A DNA stretch of 64,000 nucleotides, from positions 53,640,501 through 53,704,500 of the forward strand of contig NC_091675.1 in NCBI RefSeq assembly GCF_042453785.1, read 5' to 3'. The notes under the pieces were generated by a model that was given only the letters and a program-made list of their open reading frames with translations, was not told the origin of the DNA and searched no databases. The position numbers were made by a program, and so were the translations under genes. This stretch comes from Malus domestica. Its lineage: Eukaryota > Streptophyta > Magnoliopsida > Rosales > Rosaceae. This document shows positions 47,850 to 58,690 of this stretch, piece after piece; within the stretch, counting starts at the first letter, position 1; each line of letters begins with the position of its first letter.

Positions 47850-48055
47850 GCGATCAAAGATGGTGCGGTATAATCGCCCATCTTGAACTACAGATTTAAT
47901 TTTACTGCAATTTTAGGTGGTGCGGTATAATCGCCCACCCTACTCTACATATTTAATTTTTCCTACTGCTTGAGTGGTGCATTATAATCACACACCCTAT
48001 GCTATATTATTTCAATGAGAGTGGTGCGGTACAATCGCCCTCCTTATTGATCATG
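47850..48055 (+). repeat. Four imperfect ~55-bp repeats in the copia leader
   Basis: Each copy carries 'ggtgcggtataatcgcccac' or a variant, followed by a U-rich segment. The minus element has the same array (about 46440-46610). It lies between the LTR and gag, where packaging and translation signals reside. Confidence 0.75.
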
Positions 48056-48166
48056 TAAATCTCAAGCCTGAAATTTTGAGTGCTTACCTTTTTGGCTTGA
48101 AGATCAAAATGAAAAAGTTGTAAGAACCAAAAGTTCTAACACTACATTCTTCCAGAATACATATTA

Positions 48167-49262
48167 TTGCAAGTTCTTACAAATCTCAATTTTCTTTTAG
48201 AAAAGAAACTGGCGAACTTGGCAAAACTTGATTTTGTTGCCCTGGATATTACTGGGAAGAATTACGTTACCTGGGTAGTGGATACCAAGATCCATCTGGA
48301 GGCAGGGAATCTTGGAGAAACCATCAAGGAGGAAAACAATGCATCCTCTCAAGATTGGGCAAATGCCATGATCTTTATCCATCGCCACCTTGATGAAGGG
48401 CTGAAGAGCGAGTACCTAACGGTTAAAGATCCATTAGCCATATGGAAGACATTGAGAAATAGATACAATCACCAGAAAATGGTGATTATTCCAAGGCCTT
48501 GTTTGGACACATCTAAAGATCCAAGATTTCAAGACGGTAGCTGAGTACAACTTTGCAATGTTCAGAATTAGCTCCCAGATGAGGCTTTGTGGGGAGACTA
48601 TCACTGAGAAAGATATGCTAGAAAAGACTTTCAGCACCTATCATGCCTTCAACGTGCTCCTGCAACAGCAGTATAGAGAGCGAGGATTTACTAGTACAAC
48701 TAGCTAATATTGGTGCTCCTTGTGGCTAAACAAAAAAAATGAGTTTTTGATGAAAAATTATCAGTCTCGACCTACTGGATCGGCGTCATTCCCAAAAGTG
48801 AATGATGTTTCCCTTAAAATGAATACCACATCCTATTGTGGCAATAATTACAAACGAGGACGTGGCCACAGGCAAGGCTGATGGAACGAGAAAGGTAAGA
48901 ATCATGGTGTCCAATTTCACAACCAGGGTGCAAGACATAATTTAGGCCCGATCTTCAAAAATGTATATCGCCACAAAGGTAAAGCTCATATGAATAAAAC
49001 TCTTAAAAATCCTAAAGGAGCTTGCCATAGGTGTGGTGGCATTTGGCACTTTGCACGTACCTGTCGTGCCCCAAAACATATGGTGGACTTGTATCATGTC
49101 TCCCTCAAGGAAAAGGGTGTCGAAACCAATTTTCTCAATCAGGCTAAACCAATGGATATACTTGATCCATTGTTTGATTTATTAGGGCAATTGAACACAA
49201 CCCAATTGGATGTCTCAAATTTCATTGTGGAAAGAGGGAATGAACTGTATCGGTCCAATTAA
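48167..49262 (+). pseudogene. Copia gag, broken
   Basis: The first part (48167-48544) has the UBN2/gag pattern 'DITGKNYVTWVVDTKIHL', 'DWANAMIFIHRHLDEGL' and 'PLAIWKTLRNRY'. After a frame break the CCHC zinc knuckle 'CHRCGGIWHFARTC' occurs at about 49023-49064. Gag would form the virus-like particle in the cytoplasm. It is not translatable as one protein. Confidence 0.85.
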
Positions 49263-49514
49263 ATCATTTCTGTTTGATGTACTCTTATTATCTGAATTTG
49301 TAGTTTAAAGCTCGCATTTTCTTTCAATAAAATTATTAAGAATAAATTAGTTTTAACTATGATTCCCTTACTCAGAGAGCATAGATAAAAACAATGGTTA
49401 TTTTGAAAACAAGAGTAATGGTGGAGATATTTGTCATGCATATAGCACAACCACATATGCAATACTTCAAGATCGAAAATATTTCTCAAGTTTGATGCTT
49501 ACACAAGTAAAGGT

Positions 49515-49533
49515 AACAACAATATCAAGCCAA
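49515..49533. repeat. 19-bp target duplication, left copy
   Basis: 'aacaacaatatcaagccaa' is repeated at 56065-56083. The minus copia has the uninterrupted equivalent site (about 45765), which confirms that everything between is an insertion. Confidence 0.85.
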
Positions 49534-50136
49534 CAACAACAACAACAACAAAGCCTTTTCCCACTAAGTGGGGTCGGCTATATGAATCCTAGAACGCCAT
49601 TGTGCTCGGTTTTGTATCATGTCCTCCGTTAGATCCAAGTACTCTAAGTCTTTTCTTAGAGTCTCTTCCAAAGTTTTCCTAGGTCTTCCTCTACCCCTTC
49701 GGCCCTGAACCTCTGTCCCGTAGTCACATCTTCGAACCGGAGCGTCAGTCGGCCTTCTTTGCACATGTCCAAATCATCGGAACCGATTTTCTCTCATCTT
49801 TCCTACAATTTCGGCTACTCCTACTTTACCTCGGATATCCTCATTCCCAATCTTATCCTTTCTTGTGTGCCCACACATCCCACGAAGCATCCTCATCTCC
49901 GCTACACCCATTTTGTGTACGTGTTGATGCTTCACCACCCAACATTCTGTGCCATACAACATCGCTGGCCTTATTGCCGTCCTATAAAATTTTCCCTTGA
50001 GCTTCAGTGGCCTACGACGGTCACACAACACGCCGGATGCACTCTTTCCATCCAGCTCGTATTCTATGGTTGAGATCTCCATCTAATTCTCCGTTCTCTT
50101 GCAAGATAGATCCTAGGTAGCAAAAACGGTCGCTTT
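49534..50136 (-). mobile_element. RTE-type LINE 3' end with (TTG)n tail
   Basis: On the minus strand the sequence ends '...ccccacttagtgggaaaaggc' followed by (TTG)n, the typical 3' end of plant RTE-like LINEs. It encodes the C-terminal part of the RT protein ('RLRGRGRPRKTLEETL', read with changes). It nearly duplicates 54602-55195. Confidence 0.85.
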
Positions 50137-51544
50137 TTGCGATCTTCGCTAGATTGCTCCGGTCATTAGTGTGGATAAGTATATAAATGGATAGAGATAG
50201 GAAAGCAAACACAAGATGTACGTGGTTCACCCAGATTGGCTACGTCCACGGAATAGAAGAGTTCTCATTAATTGTGAAGGGTTTACACAAGTACATAGGT
50301 TCAAGCTCTCCTTTAGTGAGTACAAGTGAATGATTTAGTACAAATGACATTAGGAAATATTGTGGGAGAATGATCTCGTAATCACGAAACTTCTAAGTAT
50401 CGGAGTGTGGTGTCGTCTTGACTTGCCTTATCTGTCTCATAGGTAGATGTGGCATCTTCTCTGGAAGTACTCTTCCTCCATCCAGGGGTGGTATCTTTAA
50501 CTGGTGGAGATGCACAAGGTAATGTATCAATTTCACTTGAAGCTTACTTGTAGTTTCAGGCTTGGTCAAGCGCGATACAAACCATGTAGTAGGAGTCCCC
50601 CAAGTCGCCGAGCTAGGGGGTCTGCTGAAAGAGGTGACAGACAAGGTAAGCAATCAGAGCTCCGACTAATTGTTCACCTTCTCCCCATCTTGCAGCAACA
50701 TGAAGGATAAAGAGAAGAAAAATGAGAAGAGATGATATGAGATACTTTTGCTTTTGAAGAAGTAACTTTCCACAGGCTTATTCTTGAACTGAGCTGGAGG
50801 GTTTTCTGGTTTCCTCCAGAGTATAAGGCCAACTGAAGAATTTGAGGGTCAAAACAAGTCCATCAAATCTAGAGTACGTTCCACCCTGCTGATATGGGAT
50901 ACTTTTGCTTTTGACAGAGTAATGGATGTATCGGCATGTGTGCTGTTACGCTTGTCTCCACATGCTTCCTTGTATCCTTCGCACTTGCCCTATCTGTTCC
51001 TCAAGCAGATGCGGAATCTTCCCTGGAAACATAGGATGTTGAAGATGAGTACTCGAGAGCAATGCCAGGTAAGTAATCAGGTAAGGGGTTCCAGGCAGTC
51101 AGTTCCTGGCTGGAAGCTTGATTCCAAGTGCTGACTGATTGCTCTCTTTCTCCTTGTCTTGCAGGTAAAAACAAGGCCAAAAGAAAAGACAAGGAAAAAG
51201 CATGATATGGGATACTCTTGCTTTTAACCCTGATGATATGAGATATTCTTGCTCTAGTATAGCTTGTTTGCAGAGGTATTATCGGGGGGAAAGAAAGCTG
51301 AATATTTCGAAAGGCTTTGTTGGGAGTGCCCTCTCAGATATGATGAAGGGTTGAGCATTTTTGCAGGTCTGCCTGTCCGTTGGGGATGGAGGTCGACATA
51401 TATAGGAGTCTCCCTAACAACAAGTAGTAATGCTATTCCTTTACCCTGCTTGGTCATAGCACGGTTGTGGGAGCTGCCAGTTTCACATGTTTTAACTTTG
51501 TCAGAGCACTTTGAAAAAGTGGTCTGTGGTATCTGGCTCTCGAG

Positions 51545-53530
51545 ATTCGGAGAACGATGCCTCTTCGATTTTTGAGAAAGCAATCATGCTGGGGGTCTGA
51601 CTCTCGAGATTCGGAGAGCAGTGTCTCTTCGATTTTTGAGGAAGTAATCATGTTGGGAGTCTGGCTCTCGAGATTCGGAGGGCGGTGCCTCTTCGATTTT
51701 GGAGCAAGCAATCTTGTTGGGAGTGTTGTCTCGAATGTGAGTAAAGGTTGGGCATGTTTGCTAGTCTACCTTGCCACGAAGCACAAAGGTTGACACACAG
51801 GGACTTTTCAATTATCCAGCAATGGTATTGTTCCTTTACCCTCTCTTCGATTTTGAGAAAGTAGTCATGTTGGGAGTCTGGCTCTCGAGATTCGGAGGAC
51901 AGTGCCTCTTCGATTTTGGAGCAAGCAATCTTGTTGGGAGTGTTTTCTCAAATGTGAGTAAAGGTTGGGCATGTTTGCTAGTCTACCTTGCCACGAAGCA
52001 CAGAGGTTGACACACAGGGACTTTCCAATTATCCAGCAGTGGTACTGTTCCTTTACCCTTGTGGGTAATAATATGGTAGCTAGACCTTCAAAATTTATGT
52101 GTCTAAACTTTGTTAGTGCTGTTTCTTTGCTATTCTTTTACCTTTCTTGGTCAGAGCGATGTAGTGGGAGCTGCAAGCTTCACGTGCTCAACTTTGGCAG
52201 AGAACTTTGGCAAAGTTATCTGTGGTACCCATGAGTTATTGTTGCGTGTGGGAAGTGGGTGATTGAACAGTAAGATTCATGTGTTTTCTACTTCACCAGA
52301 AGTCTTCGACATAATGCCCATAATTTCTGCAAAGCTGAGTGTGCGTGTGACAGGTGCTGACAAGGCTAGAAAAGTAGGTGCCTCTTCGATTTCTGAGATC
52401 GGCCCTCGTGGTCTCTGAGCAGCCCAACTTTTGAGAAAGCGAGCGCCTCTTCGATTGATTCGGAGAACGATGCCTCATCGATTTTTGAGAAAGCAATCAT
52501 GCTGGGGGTCTGGCTCTCGAGATTCAGGGAGCAGTGTCTCTTCGATTTTTGAGAAAGTAATCATGTTGGGAGTCTGGCTCTCGAGATTCGGAGGGCGGTG
52601 CCTCTTCGATTTCGGAGCAAGCAATCTTGTTGGGAGTGTTTTCTCGAATGTGAGTAAAGGTTGGGCATGTTTGCTAGTCTACCTTGCCACGAAGCACAGA
52701 GGTTGACACACAGGGACTTTCCAATTATCCAGCAATGGTACTGTTCCTTTACCCTCTCTTCGATTTTTAAGAAAGTAGTCATGTTGGGAGTCTGGCTCTT
52801 TAGATTCGGAGGACGGTGCCTCTTCGATTTTGGAGCAACCAATCTTATTAGGAGTGTTTTCTCGAATGTGAGTAAAGGTTGGGCATGTTTGCTAGTCTAC
52901 CTTGCCACGAAGCACATAGGTTGACACACAGGGACTTTCCAATTATCCAGCAGTGGTACTGTTCCTTTACCCTTGTGGGTAATAATATGGTAGCTAGACC
53001 TTCAAAATTTATGGGTCTAAACTTTGTTAGTGCTGTTTCTTTGCTATTCTTTTACCCTTCTTGGTCAGAGCGATGTAGTGGGAGCTGCAAGCTTCACGTG
53101 CTCAACTTTGGCAGAGAACTTTGGCAAAGTTATCTGTGGTACCCATGAGCTATTGTTGCGTGTGGGAAGTGGGTGATTGAACAGTAAGATTCATGTGTTT
53201 TCTACTTCCCCAGAAGTGTTTGACAGAATGCCCATAATTTCCGCAAAGCTGAGTGTGCGTGTGACAGGTGCTGACAAGGTTGGAAAAGTAGGTGCCTCTT
53301 CGATTTCTGAGATCGCCCTCGTGGTCTCTAGGGAGCCCAGCTTTTGAGAAAGCGAGCGCCTCTTCGATTTCTGAGATCGACCTTCGTGGTCTTTGAGCAG
53401 CCCAACTTTTGAGAAAGCAAACGCCTCTTCGATTTCTGAGATCAAACCTCATGATCTCTAAGCAGCCCAACTTTTAAGAAAGCAAACGCCTCTTCGATTT
53501 CTGAGCAGGCGCCTCTTCGATTTCTGAAGC
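51545..53530. repeat. 914-bp tandem duplication built from ~60-200-bp sub-repeats
   Basis: Large units start near 51545 and 52460. Anchors such as 'gtgggtaataatatggtagc' recur at 52061 and 52975, and 'cctcttcgatttctgagatc' at 52381 and 53296. The word 'cctcttcgattt' or a variant occurs about seventeen times. At 53290-53520 it forms a clean array of about 65 bp period. The same words appear inverted in X2 (58760-59045). Confidence 0.85.
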
Positions 53531-53660
53531 TCCGTCGAGTGCAGATTTTTATAGGGGCTGGCATTAAGTTCCAAAGCACACTTGAATCTCCACCAGTAGA
53601 AGCTTCATTCTTGCACTTCTAAGATCTTGATTTGTCCGACCTCTTCTCTCTTCAACACCT

Positions 53661-54341
53661 TTGAAAATGTCTGGCCCCTCCGACCGTCGTTTTGACTTGA
53701 ACCTTGTTGAAGAGGCAGCCCCGCCTTCTCCAGACAACATATGGCGCCCATCATTCGTCTCCCCTACTGGTCCTCTTACCGTTGGGGATTCCGTGATGAA
53801 GAATGATATGACCGCTGCGGTGGTGGCCAGGAACCTTCTCACTCCCAAAGATAACAGACTACTTTCCAAACGGTCTGATGAGTTAGTTGTTAAGGATTCG
53901 CTGGCTCTCAGTGTTCAGTGTGCAGGTTCTGTGTCTAATATGGCCCAACGCCTATTTGCTCGAACCCGCCAAGTTGAATCATTGGCGGCTGAAGTGATGA
54001 GTCTCAAACAGGAGATTAGAGGGCTCAAGCATGAGAATAAACAGTTGCACCGGCTCGCACATGACTATGCTACAAACATGAAGAGGAAGCTTGACCAGAT
54101 GAAGGAAACTGATGGTCAGGTTTTACTTGATCATCAGAGATTTGTGGGTTTGTTCCAAAGACATTTATTGCCATCGTCTTCTGGGGCTGTACCGCGTAAT
54201 GAAGCTCCAAATGATCAACCTCTGATGCCTCCTCCTTCTAGGGTTCTGTCCAGTACTGAGGCTCCAAATGATCCCCCTCCGGTGCCTTCTCTTTCTGGGG
54301 CTCTACCGACTGCTGAGACTTCTCCTAAGCAACCTTTGTGA
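53661..54341 (+). CDS. Unknown coiled-coil protein of element X1
   Basis: An intact 226-residue frame that I do not recognise as any characterised family. Residues about 1-60 are proline/asparagine-rich (RFDLNLVEEAAPPSPDN). Residues about 105-160 show heptad-like leucine spacing typical of a coiled coil: 'QVESLAAEVMSLKQEIRGL' and 'KHENKQLHRLAHDYATNM'. The tail has two imperfect 28-residue repeats ending in LPSSSGA / LSSTEAPNDPPP-type sequence. It has no transmembrane segment, zinc knuckle, protease or polymerase motif. A polyadenylation-like 'caataaataag' lies about 65 bp downstream. It could be a structural (gag-like) protein of a non-autonomous retroelement or a captured host gene; I cannot decide between them. 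Confidence 0.6.
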   Translation: MKMSGPSDRRFDLNLVEEAAPPSPDNIWRPSFVSPTGPLTVGDSVMKNDMTAAVVARNLLTPKDNRLLSKRSDELVVKDSLALSVQCAGSVSNMAQRLFARTRQVESLAAEVMSLKQEIRGLKHENKQLHRLAHDYATNMKRKLDQMKETDGQVLLDHQRFVGLFQRHLLPSSSGAVPRNEAPNDQPLMPPPSRVLSSTEAPNDPPPVPSLSGALPTAETSPKQPL

Positions 54342-54601
54342 AGGCTCCCTCTTGTGTGTTTATTTTGACTCATGTATATGTACATATTTGTAACTTATCG
54401 GGGATATCAATAAATAAGCTTTCCTTCATTTCAACGTATTGTGTTAAATACACCAAAGCCTTCTTCGCTAAGTTCTTTGAATTTTCTTTTGTTGAAGCTT
54501 GTATGTTGAAGCTTTCTGAGTGGAGCATGTAGGTTGGGGTAGTGTTCCCTTAATTTCCCGAGTGAGGAAAACTTCTCGGTTGGAGACTTGGAAAATCCAA
54601 G

Positions 54602-56062
54602 TCACTGAGTGGGATCGGCTATATGAATCTTAGAACGCCATTGTGCTCGATCCTGTGTCATGTCATTCGTTAGATCCAAGTACTCTAAGTCTTTTCTTAG
54701 AGTCTCTTCCAAAGTTTGCCTAGGTCTTCCTCTACCCCTTCGGCCCTGAACCTCTGTCCCATAGTCGCATCTTCTAATCGGAGCGTCAGTAGGCCTTCTT
54801 TGCACATGTCCAAACCACCGTAACCGATTTTCTCTCATCTTTCCTTCAATTTCGGCTACTCCTACTTTACCCCGGATATCCTCATTCCTAATCTTATCCT
54901 TTCTCGTGTGCCCACACATCCAACGAAGCATCCTCATCTCCGCTACACCCATTTTGTGTACGTGTTGATGTTTCACCGCCCAACATTCTGTGCCATACAG
55001 CATCGCCGGCCTTATTGCCGTCCTATAAAATTTTCCCTTGAGCTTCAGTGGCATACGGCGGTCACACAACACGCCGGATGCACTCTTCCACTTCATCCAT
55101 CCAGCTTGTATTCTATGGTTGAGATCTCCATCTAATTCTCCGTTCTTTTGCAAGATAGATCCTAGGTAACGAAAACGGTCGCTCTTTGGTATTTCTTGAT
55201 CTCCGATCCTCACCCTTAACTCGTTTTGGCCTCCATTTGCACTGAACTTGCACTCCATATATTCTGTCTTTGATCGGCTTAGGCGAAGACCTTTAGATTC
55301 CAACACTTCTCTCCAAAGGTTAAGCTTTGCATTTACCCCTTCCTGAGTTTCATCTATCAACACTATATCGTCTGCGAAAAGCATACACCAAGGAATATCA
55401 TCTTGAATATGTCCTGTTAACTCATCCATTACCAACGCAAAAAGGTAAAGATTTAAGGATGAGCCTTGATGTAATCCTACAGTTATGGGAAAGCTTTCGG
55501 TTTGTCCTTCATGAGTTCTTACGGCAGTCTTTGCTCCTTCATACATATCCTTTATAGCTTGGATATATGCTACTCGTACTCCTTTCTTCTCTAAAATCCT
55601 CCAAAGAATGTCTCTTGGGACCCTATCATACACTTTTTCCAAATCTATAAAGACCATGTGTAAATCCTTTTTCCCATCTCTATATCTTTCCATCAATCTT
55701 CGTAAGAGATAGATTGCCTCCATGGTTGAGCGCCCTGGCATGAACCCGAATTGGTTGTCCGAAACCCGTGTCTCTTGCCTCAATCTATGCTCAATGACTC
55801 TCTCCCAGAGCTTCATTGTATGACTCATTAGCTTAATACCCCTATAGTTCATGCAATTTTGTACGTCGCCCTTATTCTTGTAGATAGGCACCAAAGTGCT
55901 CGTTCGCCACTCATTTGGCATCTTCTTCGTTTTCAAAATCCTATTGAAAAGGTCAGTGAGCCATGTTATACCTGTCTCTCCCAAAAGTTTCCACACTTCG
56001 ATTGGTATATCGTATGGGCCTATTGCTTTTTTATGCTTCATCTTCTTCAAAGCTACAACCAA
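54602..56062 (-). CDS. RTE-type LINE reverse transcriptase (5'-truncated)
   Basis: An open 486-residue frame. RT motifs in order: '[15 protein letters not shown]' (motif 0/1 region), '[20 protein letters not shown]', '[14 protein letters not shown]', '[15 protein letters not shown]' (motif A), '[20 protein letters not shown]' (motif B), '[10 protein letters not shown]' (FADD, motif C) and '[13 protein letters not shown]' (motif D). The C-terminal '[20 protein letters not shown]' and '[15 protein letters not shown]' region is typical of plant RTE-like LINEs. The endonuclease domain and the RT N-terminus are missing because the copy is 5'-truncated at 56064. The catalytic aspartates are present, but without endonuclease it is not autonomous. 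It lacks the (TTG)n tail, which is on the copy at 49534. Confidence 0.9.
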   Translation of the reverse strand: MVVALKKMKHKKAIGPYDIPIEVWKLLGETGITWLTDLFNRILKTKKMPNEWRTSTLVPIYKNKGDVQNCMNYRGIKLMSHTMKLWERVIEHRLRQETRVSDNQFGFMPGRSTMEAIYLLRRLMERYRDGKKDLHMVFIDLEKVYDRVPRDILWRILEKKGVRVAYIQAIKDMYEGAKTAVRTHEGQTESFPITVGLHQGSSLNLYLFALVMDELTGHIQDDIPWCMLFADDIVLIDETQEGVNAKLNLWREVLESKGLRLSRSKTEYMECKFSANGGQNELRVRIGDQEIPKSDRFRYLGSILQKNGELDGDLNHRIQAGWMKWKSASGVLCDRRMPLKLKGKFYRTAIRPAMLYGTECWAVKHQHVHKMGVAEMRMLRWMCGHTRKDKIRNEDIRGKVGVAEIEGKMRENRLRWFGHVQRRPTDAPIRRCDYGTEVQGRRGRGRPRQTLEETLRKDLEYLDLTNDMTQDRAQWRSKIHIADPTQ

Positions 56063-56103
56063 ACAACAACAATATCAAGCCAATCAGATATAATTGAAAG
56101 CTC

Positions 56104-56834
56104 AGGAAAGGCCTAGATCATGTTACCAAATGGAACAACATGGACGTACTAAATGCGTTGTACACTACTCGATCTACTCAAAATTTGTTGAGTTTTAAAG
56201 ATATACGTTTAAATGGATACCACATTGAAATGAAAAGTGCAGAAAATGTGGAATATATATGCATTACCTCTAATGATACCCAGAGGCGTATATTGGAGAA
56301 GTTGCGTGGTTTATCGAGTGGATTGTACTATACTTACATAAAGACAATTAAAGCACATACTGTCATGAACCAGAAGTTCATTGATCCAAAAATTTACATG
56401 CTTTGGCATGACTGTCTGGGTCATCCAGGATCTACCATGATGCATAGAATCATTACCAAGTCTAATGGACATCAATTATTGAGCAGACACATTGCTATAT
56501 CAAATGATAACCCTTGAAAGGCTTAATATCAAGGGAAGTTGGTAATTAGACCATCACAACTAATGATTGATGCTGAATCCCCATCATTTTTGCAAAGAAT
56601 TCAAAGGGATATTTGTCGGCCTATTCAACCACCTTGTAGACCATTTCGATATTTATGGTTTTGGTTGATGCATCTATTTGATGGTCACATGTTTGCCTCT
56701 TGTCTACTCGAAATGCTACTTTAGCGAGACTTCTTGCTCAGATAATTAAGTTACAAGCATAGTTCATAGATTACCCTATCACGTCAATTCTCAAACCTTT
56801 GATGATTACTGCATGACACAAGGCATTGACATTG
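56104..56834 (+). pseudogene. Copia pre-integrase and integrase N-terminal part
   Basis: 'YHIEMKSAENVEYICIT' is followed by 'YMLWHDCLGHPGSTMMHR' (HHCC-type zinc region, with the usual R replaced by C) and 'SKSNGHQLLS'. The integrase core start is 'RIQRDICRPIQPPCRPFRYL' with frame breaks. The block is interrupted at 56834 by X2. Confidence 0.85.
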
Positions 56835-56839
56835 AACAC

Positions 56840-57331
56840 TGTTGATGCACAAAATCAGTGAGGACTTTGGTACAACAAAAAGTGTTAAGTTTGTGACCTT
56901 CGCTAGATTACTCCAGTCACTAGTGTGGATAAGTATGTAAATGGATAGAGACAGGGAAGCAAACACAAGATGTACGTGGTTCACCCAGATTGGCTACGTT
57001 TACAGAGTAGAGGAGTTCTCATTAATTGTGAATGGTTTACACAAGTACATAGGTTCAAGCTCTCCTTTAGTGAGTACAAGTGAATGATTTAGTACAAATG
57101 ACATTCCAAAAATATTGTGGAAGAATGATTTCCTTTTATAGAAGAGTTTCTAGCTTTGTTCTGACATTGACACGTGTCCTCATCTAATGAGGAGAGTGAT
57201 GAGTCCTTTTATAGAATAAGGTCTCCTCACTTATTACATATTTGCCCCTTCATTTATTACATAATTACATTTGAGTCCCCCGAGTATTTATACGAGGTCT
57301 AAGTACGGAGGCCCTAAATATGGTACAAACA
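56840..57331 (-). mobile_element. X2 left LTR-like end (minus orientation)
   Basis: 492 bp. On the minus strand it starts TGTTTGTACCATA and ends GCATCAACA. It contains a TATA box 'ttctataaaagga' twice and an ACACGTGTC motif. The R-U5 half matches the right end of X2 in inverted orientation; the U3 half differs. The inner neighbour, read on the minus strand, is the purine-rich 'gacttgggggactac', a plausible polypurine tract. The outer side abuts AACAC (56835-56839). Confidence 0.8.
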
Positions 57332-57539
57332 GTAGTCCCCCAAGTCTTTAGTCAAGATAGTCTTTTGGCTAGAGACTTGAAATTCAGTCAATGTGTGGGC
57401 CGAAGTAACTAGATGTCGTCTAGAACTGATACTCAATATGAGGCGGTGCTCAATGTGAAATGATGCTCAACTAGAAGTAGCACATGTTGTGAGGCTGCTC
57501 GGGTTGTGGCTTATGTTGCCTTGGTTGGCTCGGCTTGTG

Positions 57540-57985
57540 GCGTTGAAGGTGAGGGAGTCCCTTTTATAGAATAAGGGCTCGCTCCTCAATACATAAATGA
57601 TGGGCTGGAGTTGGTGCTTACGGCAAGGCCGTTGTTCAGTAGGCGACGATGCTCTCTAATGATGGTGAGGAAGTCCCTTTTATAGAATAAGGGCTCACTC
57701 ATCAATACATAAGTGATGGGTTAGGAGTGATGCTCGCAGTGAGGCGGTTGCTCAGCTGGCGGCGATGCTCTCTAATGAAGGTGAGGGAGCCCCTTTTATA
57801 AAATAAGGGTTCGCTCCTCAATACATAAGTGATGGGCTAAGAGTCTTTCTCTAATGAAGGTGAGGGAATCCCTTTTATAAAATAAGGGTTCGCTCCTCAA
57901 TACATGAATAATGGGTGCTCTCTAATGAAAGTGAGGGAGTCCCTTTTATAGAATAAGGGTTCGCTCATTAGTACATAAATAATGG
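57540..57985. repeat. Five U3-like tandem units in X2
   Basis: The core 'cccttttatagaataaggg' followed by 'ctcctcaatacataa' is repeated near 57553, 57673, 57790, 57869 and 57940. Read on the minus strand each core includes 'ttctataaaaggg', the same TATA-bearing phrase as in the U3 of the adjacent LTR (57205-57225). A second, truncated U3 start ('tatggtacat' then 'tagtcccccaagtc') lies at about 58037. Confidence 0.75.
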
Positions 57986-58513
57986 GCTAAGTCCCCCAAG
58001 TATTTTTCATGAGGCCTAGTTGCGGAAGCCCAATATATGGTACATATTGTAGTCCCCCAAGTCTTCAGTCAATAGAGTCTGTTGGTTGGAGACTTCAAAT
58101 TCAATCCATGTATAGGCCGAAGTGGCGGTTGTTCGGAGGCGGTCTTTGTATACCATGCCCTGAAGCTTTGTAGGTGAAGCTTTAGAAGTGAAGCCCTTAT
58201 AGGTGAGGCTTTGAAAGTGAAGCTTTGAAGCTGGAGCTCAGGTGCAAGCAGTTATTGGAAAAAATATTTGAGACGAAGGTTATTCCAAAAAAATTGCTCA
58301 GGATCATGCGAATTATGACTCTGTTGAGGACGAAAGGGATTTGGATCAGATCATGGCTGACCGCCGTGCCGCGAAAGTCGAGATCGATACCTGTGACGAC
58401 ATCCACACCTCATGCAAGCTCCCCCATATTCTCCATGACCAAGATACTGACGATGACAACTACCGGCCTTCATGGCCCATCATCTCAAGCTTGCTTGGCT
58501 CCCCAAAGTTCTC

Positions 58514-58690
58514 GGCTCTGTAAATGAAGCTTTCGAAGTTGGAGCTTTCGAAGCTGGAGCTCTGAAATGAAGCTTTCGAAGCTGGAGCTCTGTAAATGAA
58601 GCTTTCGTAGCTAGAGCTCTGTAAATGAAGCTTTCGAAGCTAGAGCTATGTAAATGAAACTTTCGAAGCTGAAGCTCTTTAAATGAACCT
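58514..58690. repeat. ~36-bp tandem repeat in X2
   Basis: About five copies of 'ctctgtaaatgaagctttcg' followed by 'aagctggag'. The palindrome 'agctttcgaagct' recurs in most of them. Frames crossing the array are low-complexity. Confidence 0.85.

Larger units (their letters stand above)
50137..54601. mobile_element. Element X1, LTR-like ended, repeat-rich, inside the LINE block
   Basis: The left part (50137-50372) matches the R-U5 part of the X2 LTR in minus orientation ('gattgctccggtcattagtg' type sequence, with 'ggttcacccagattggctac'). The terminal ~75 bp and the U3 are missing. 50390-51560 is an inverted match to 58700-60330 of X2. A tandem array (51545-53530), a coiled-coil ORF (53661-54341) and a last segment (54535-54600) follow. 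That last segment matches the polypurine-proximal sequence of X2 (complement of 60330-60392). Both edges abut LINE sequence. Confidence 0.7.

Noticed and set aside
53290-53530. CRISPR-like regular array
   Set aside because: The repeats are contiguous ~65-bp tandem units without unique spacers, in a plant retroelement.
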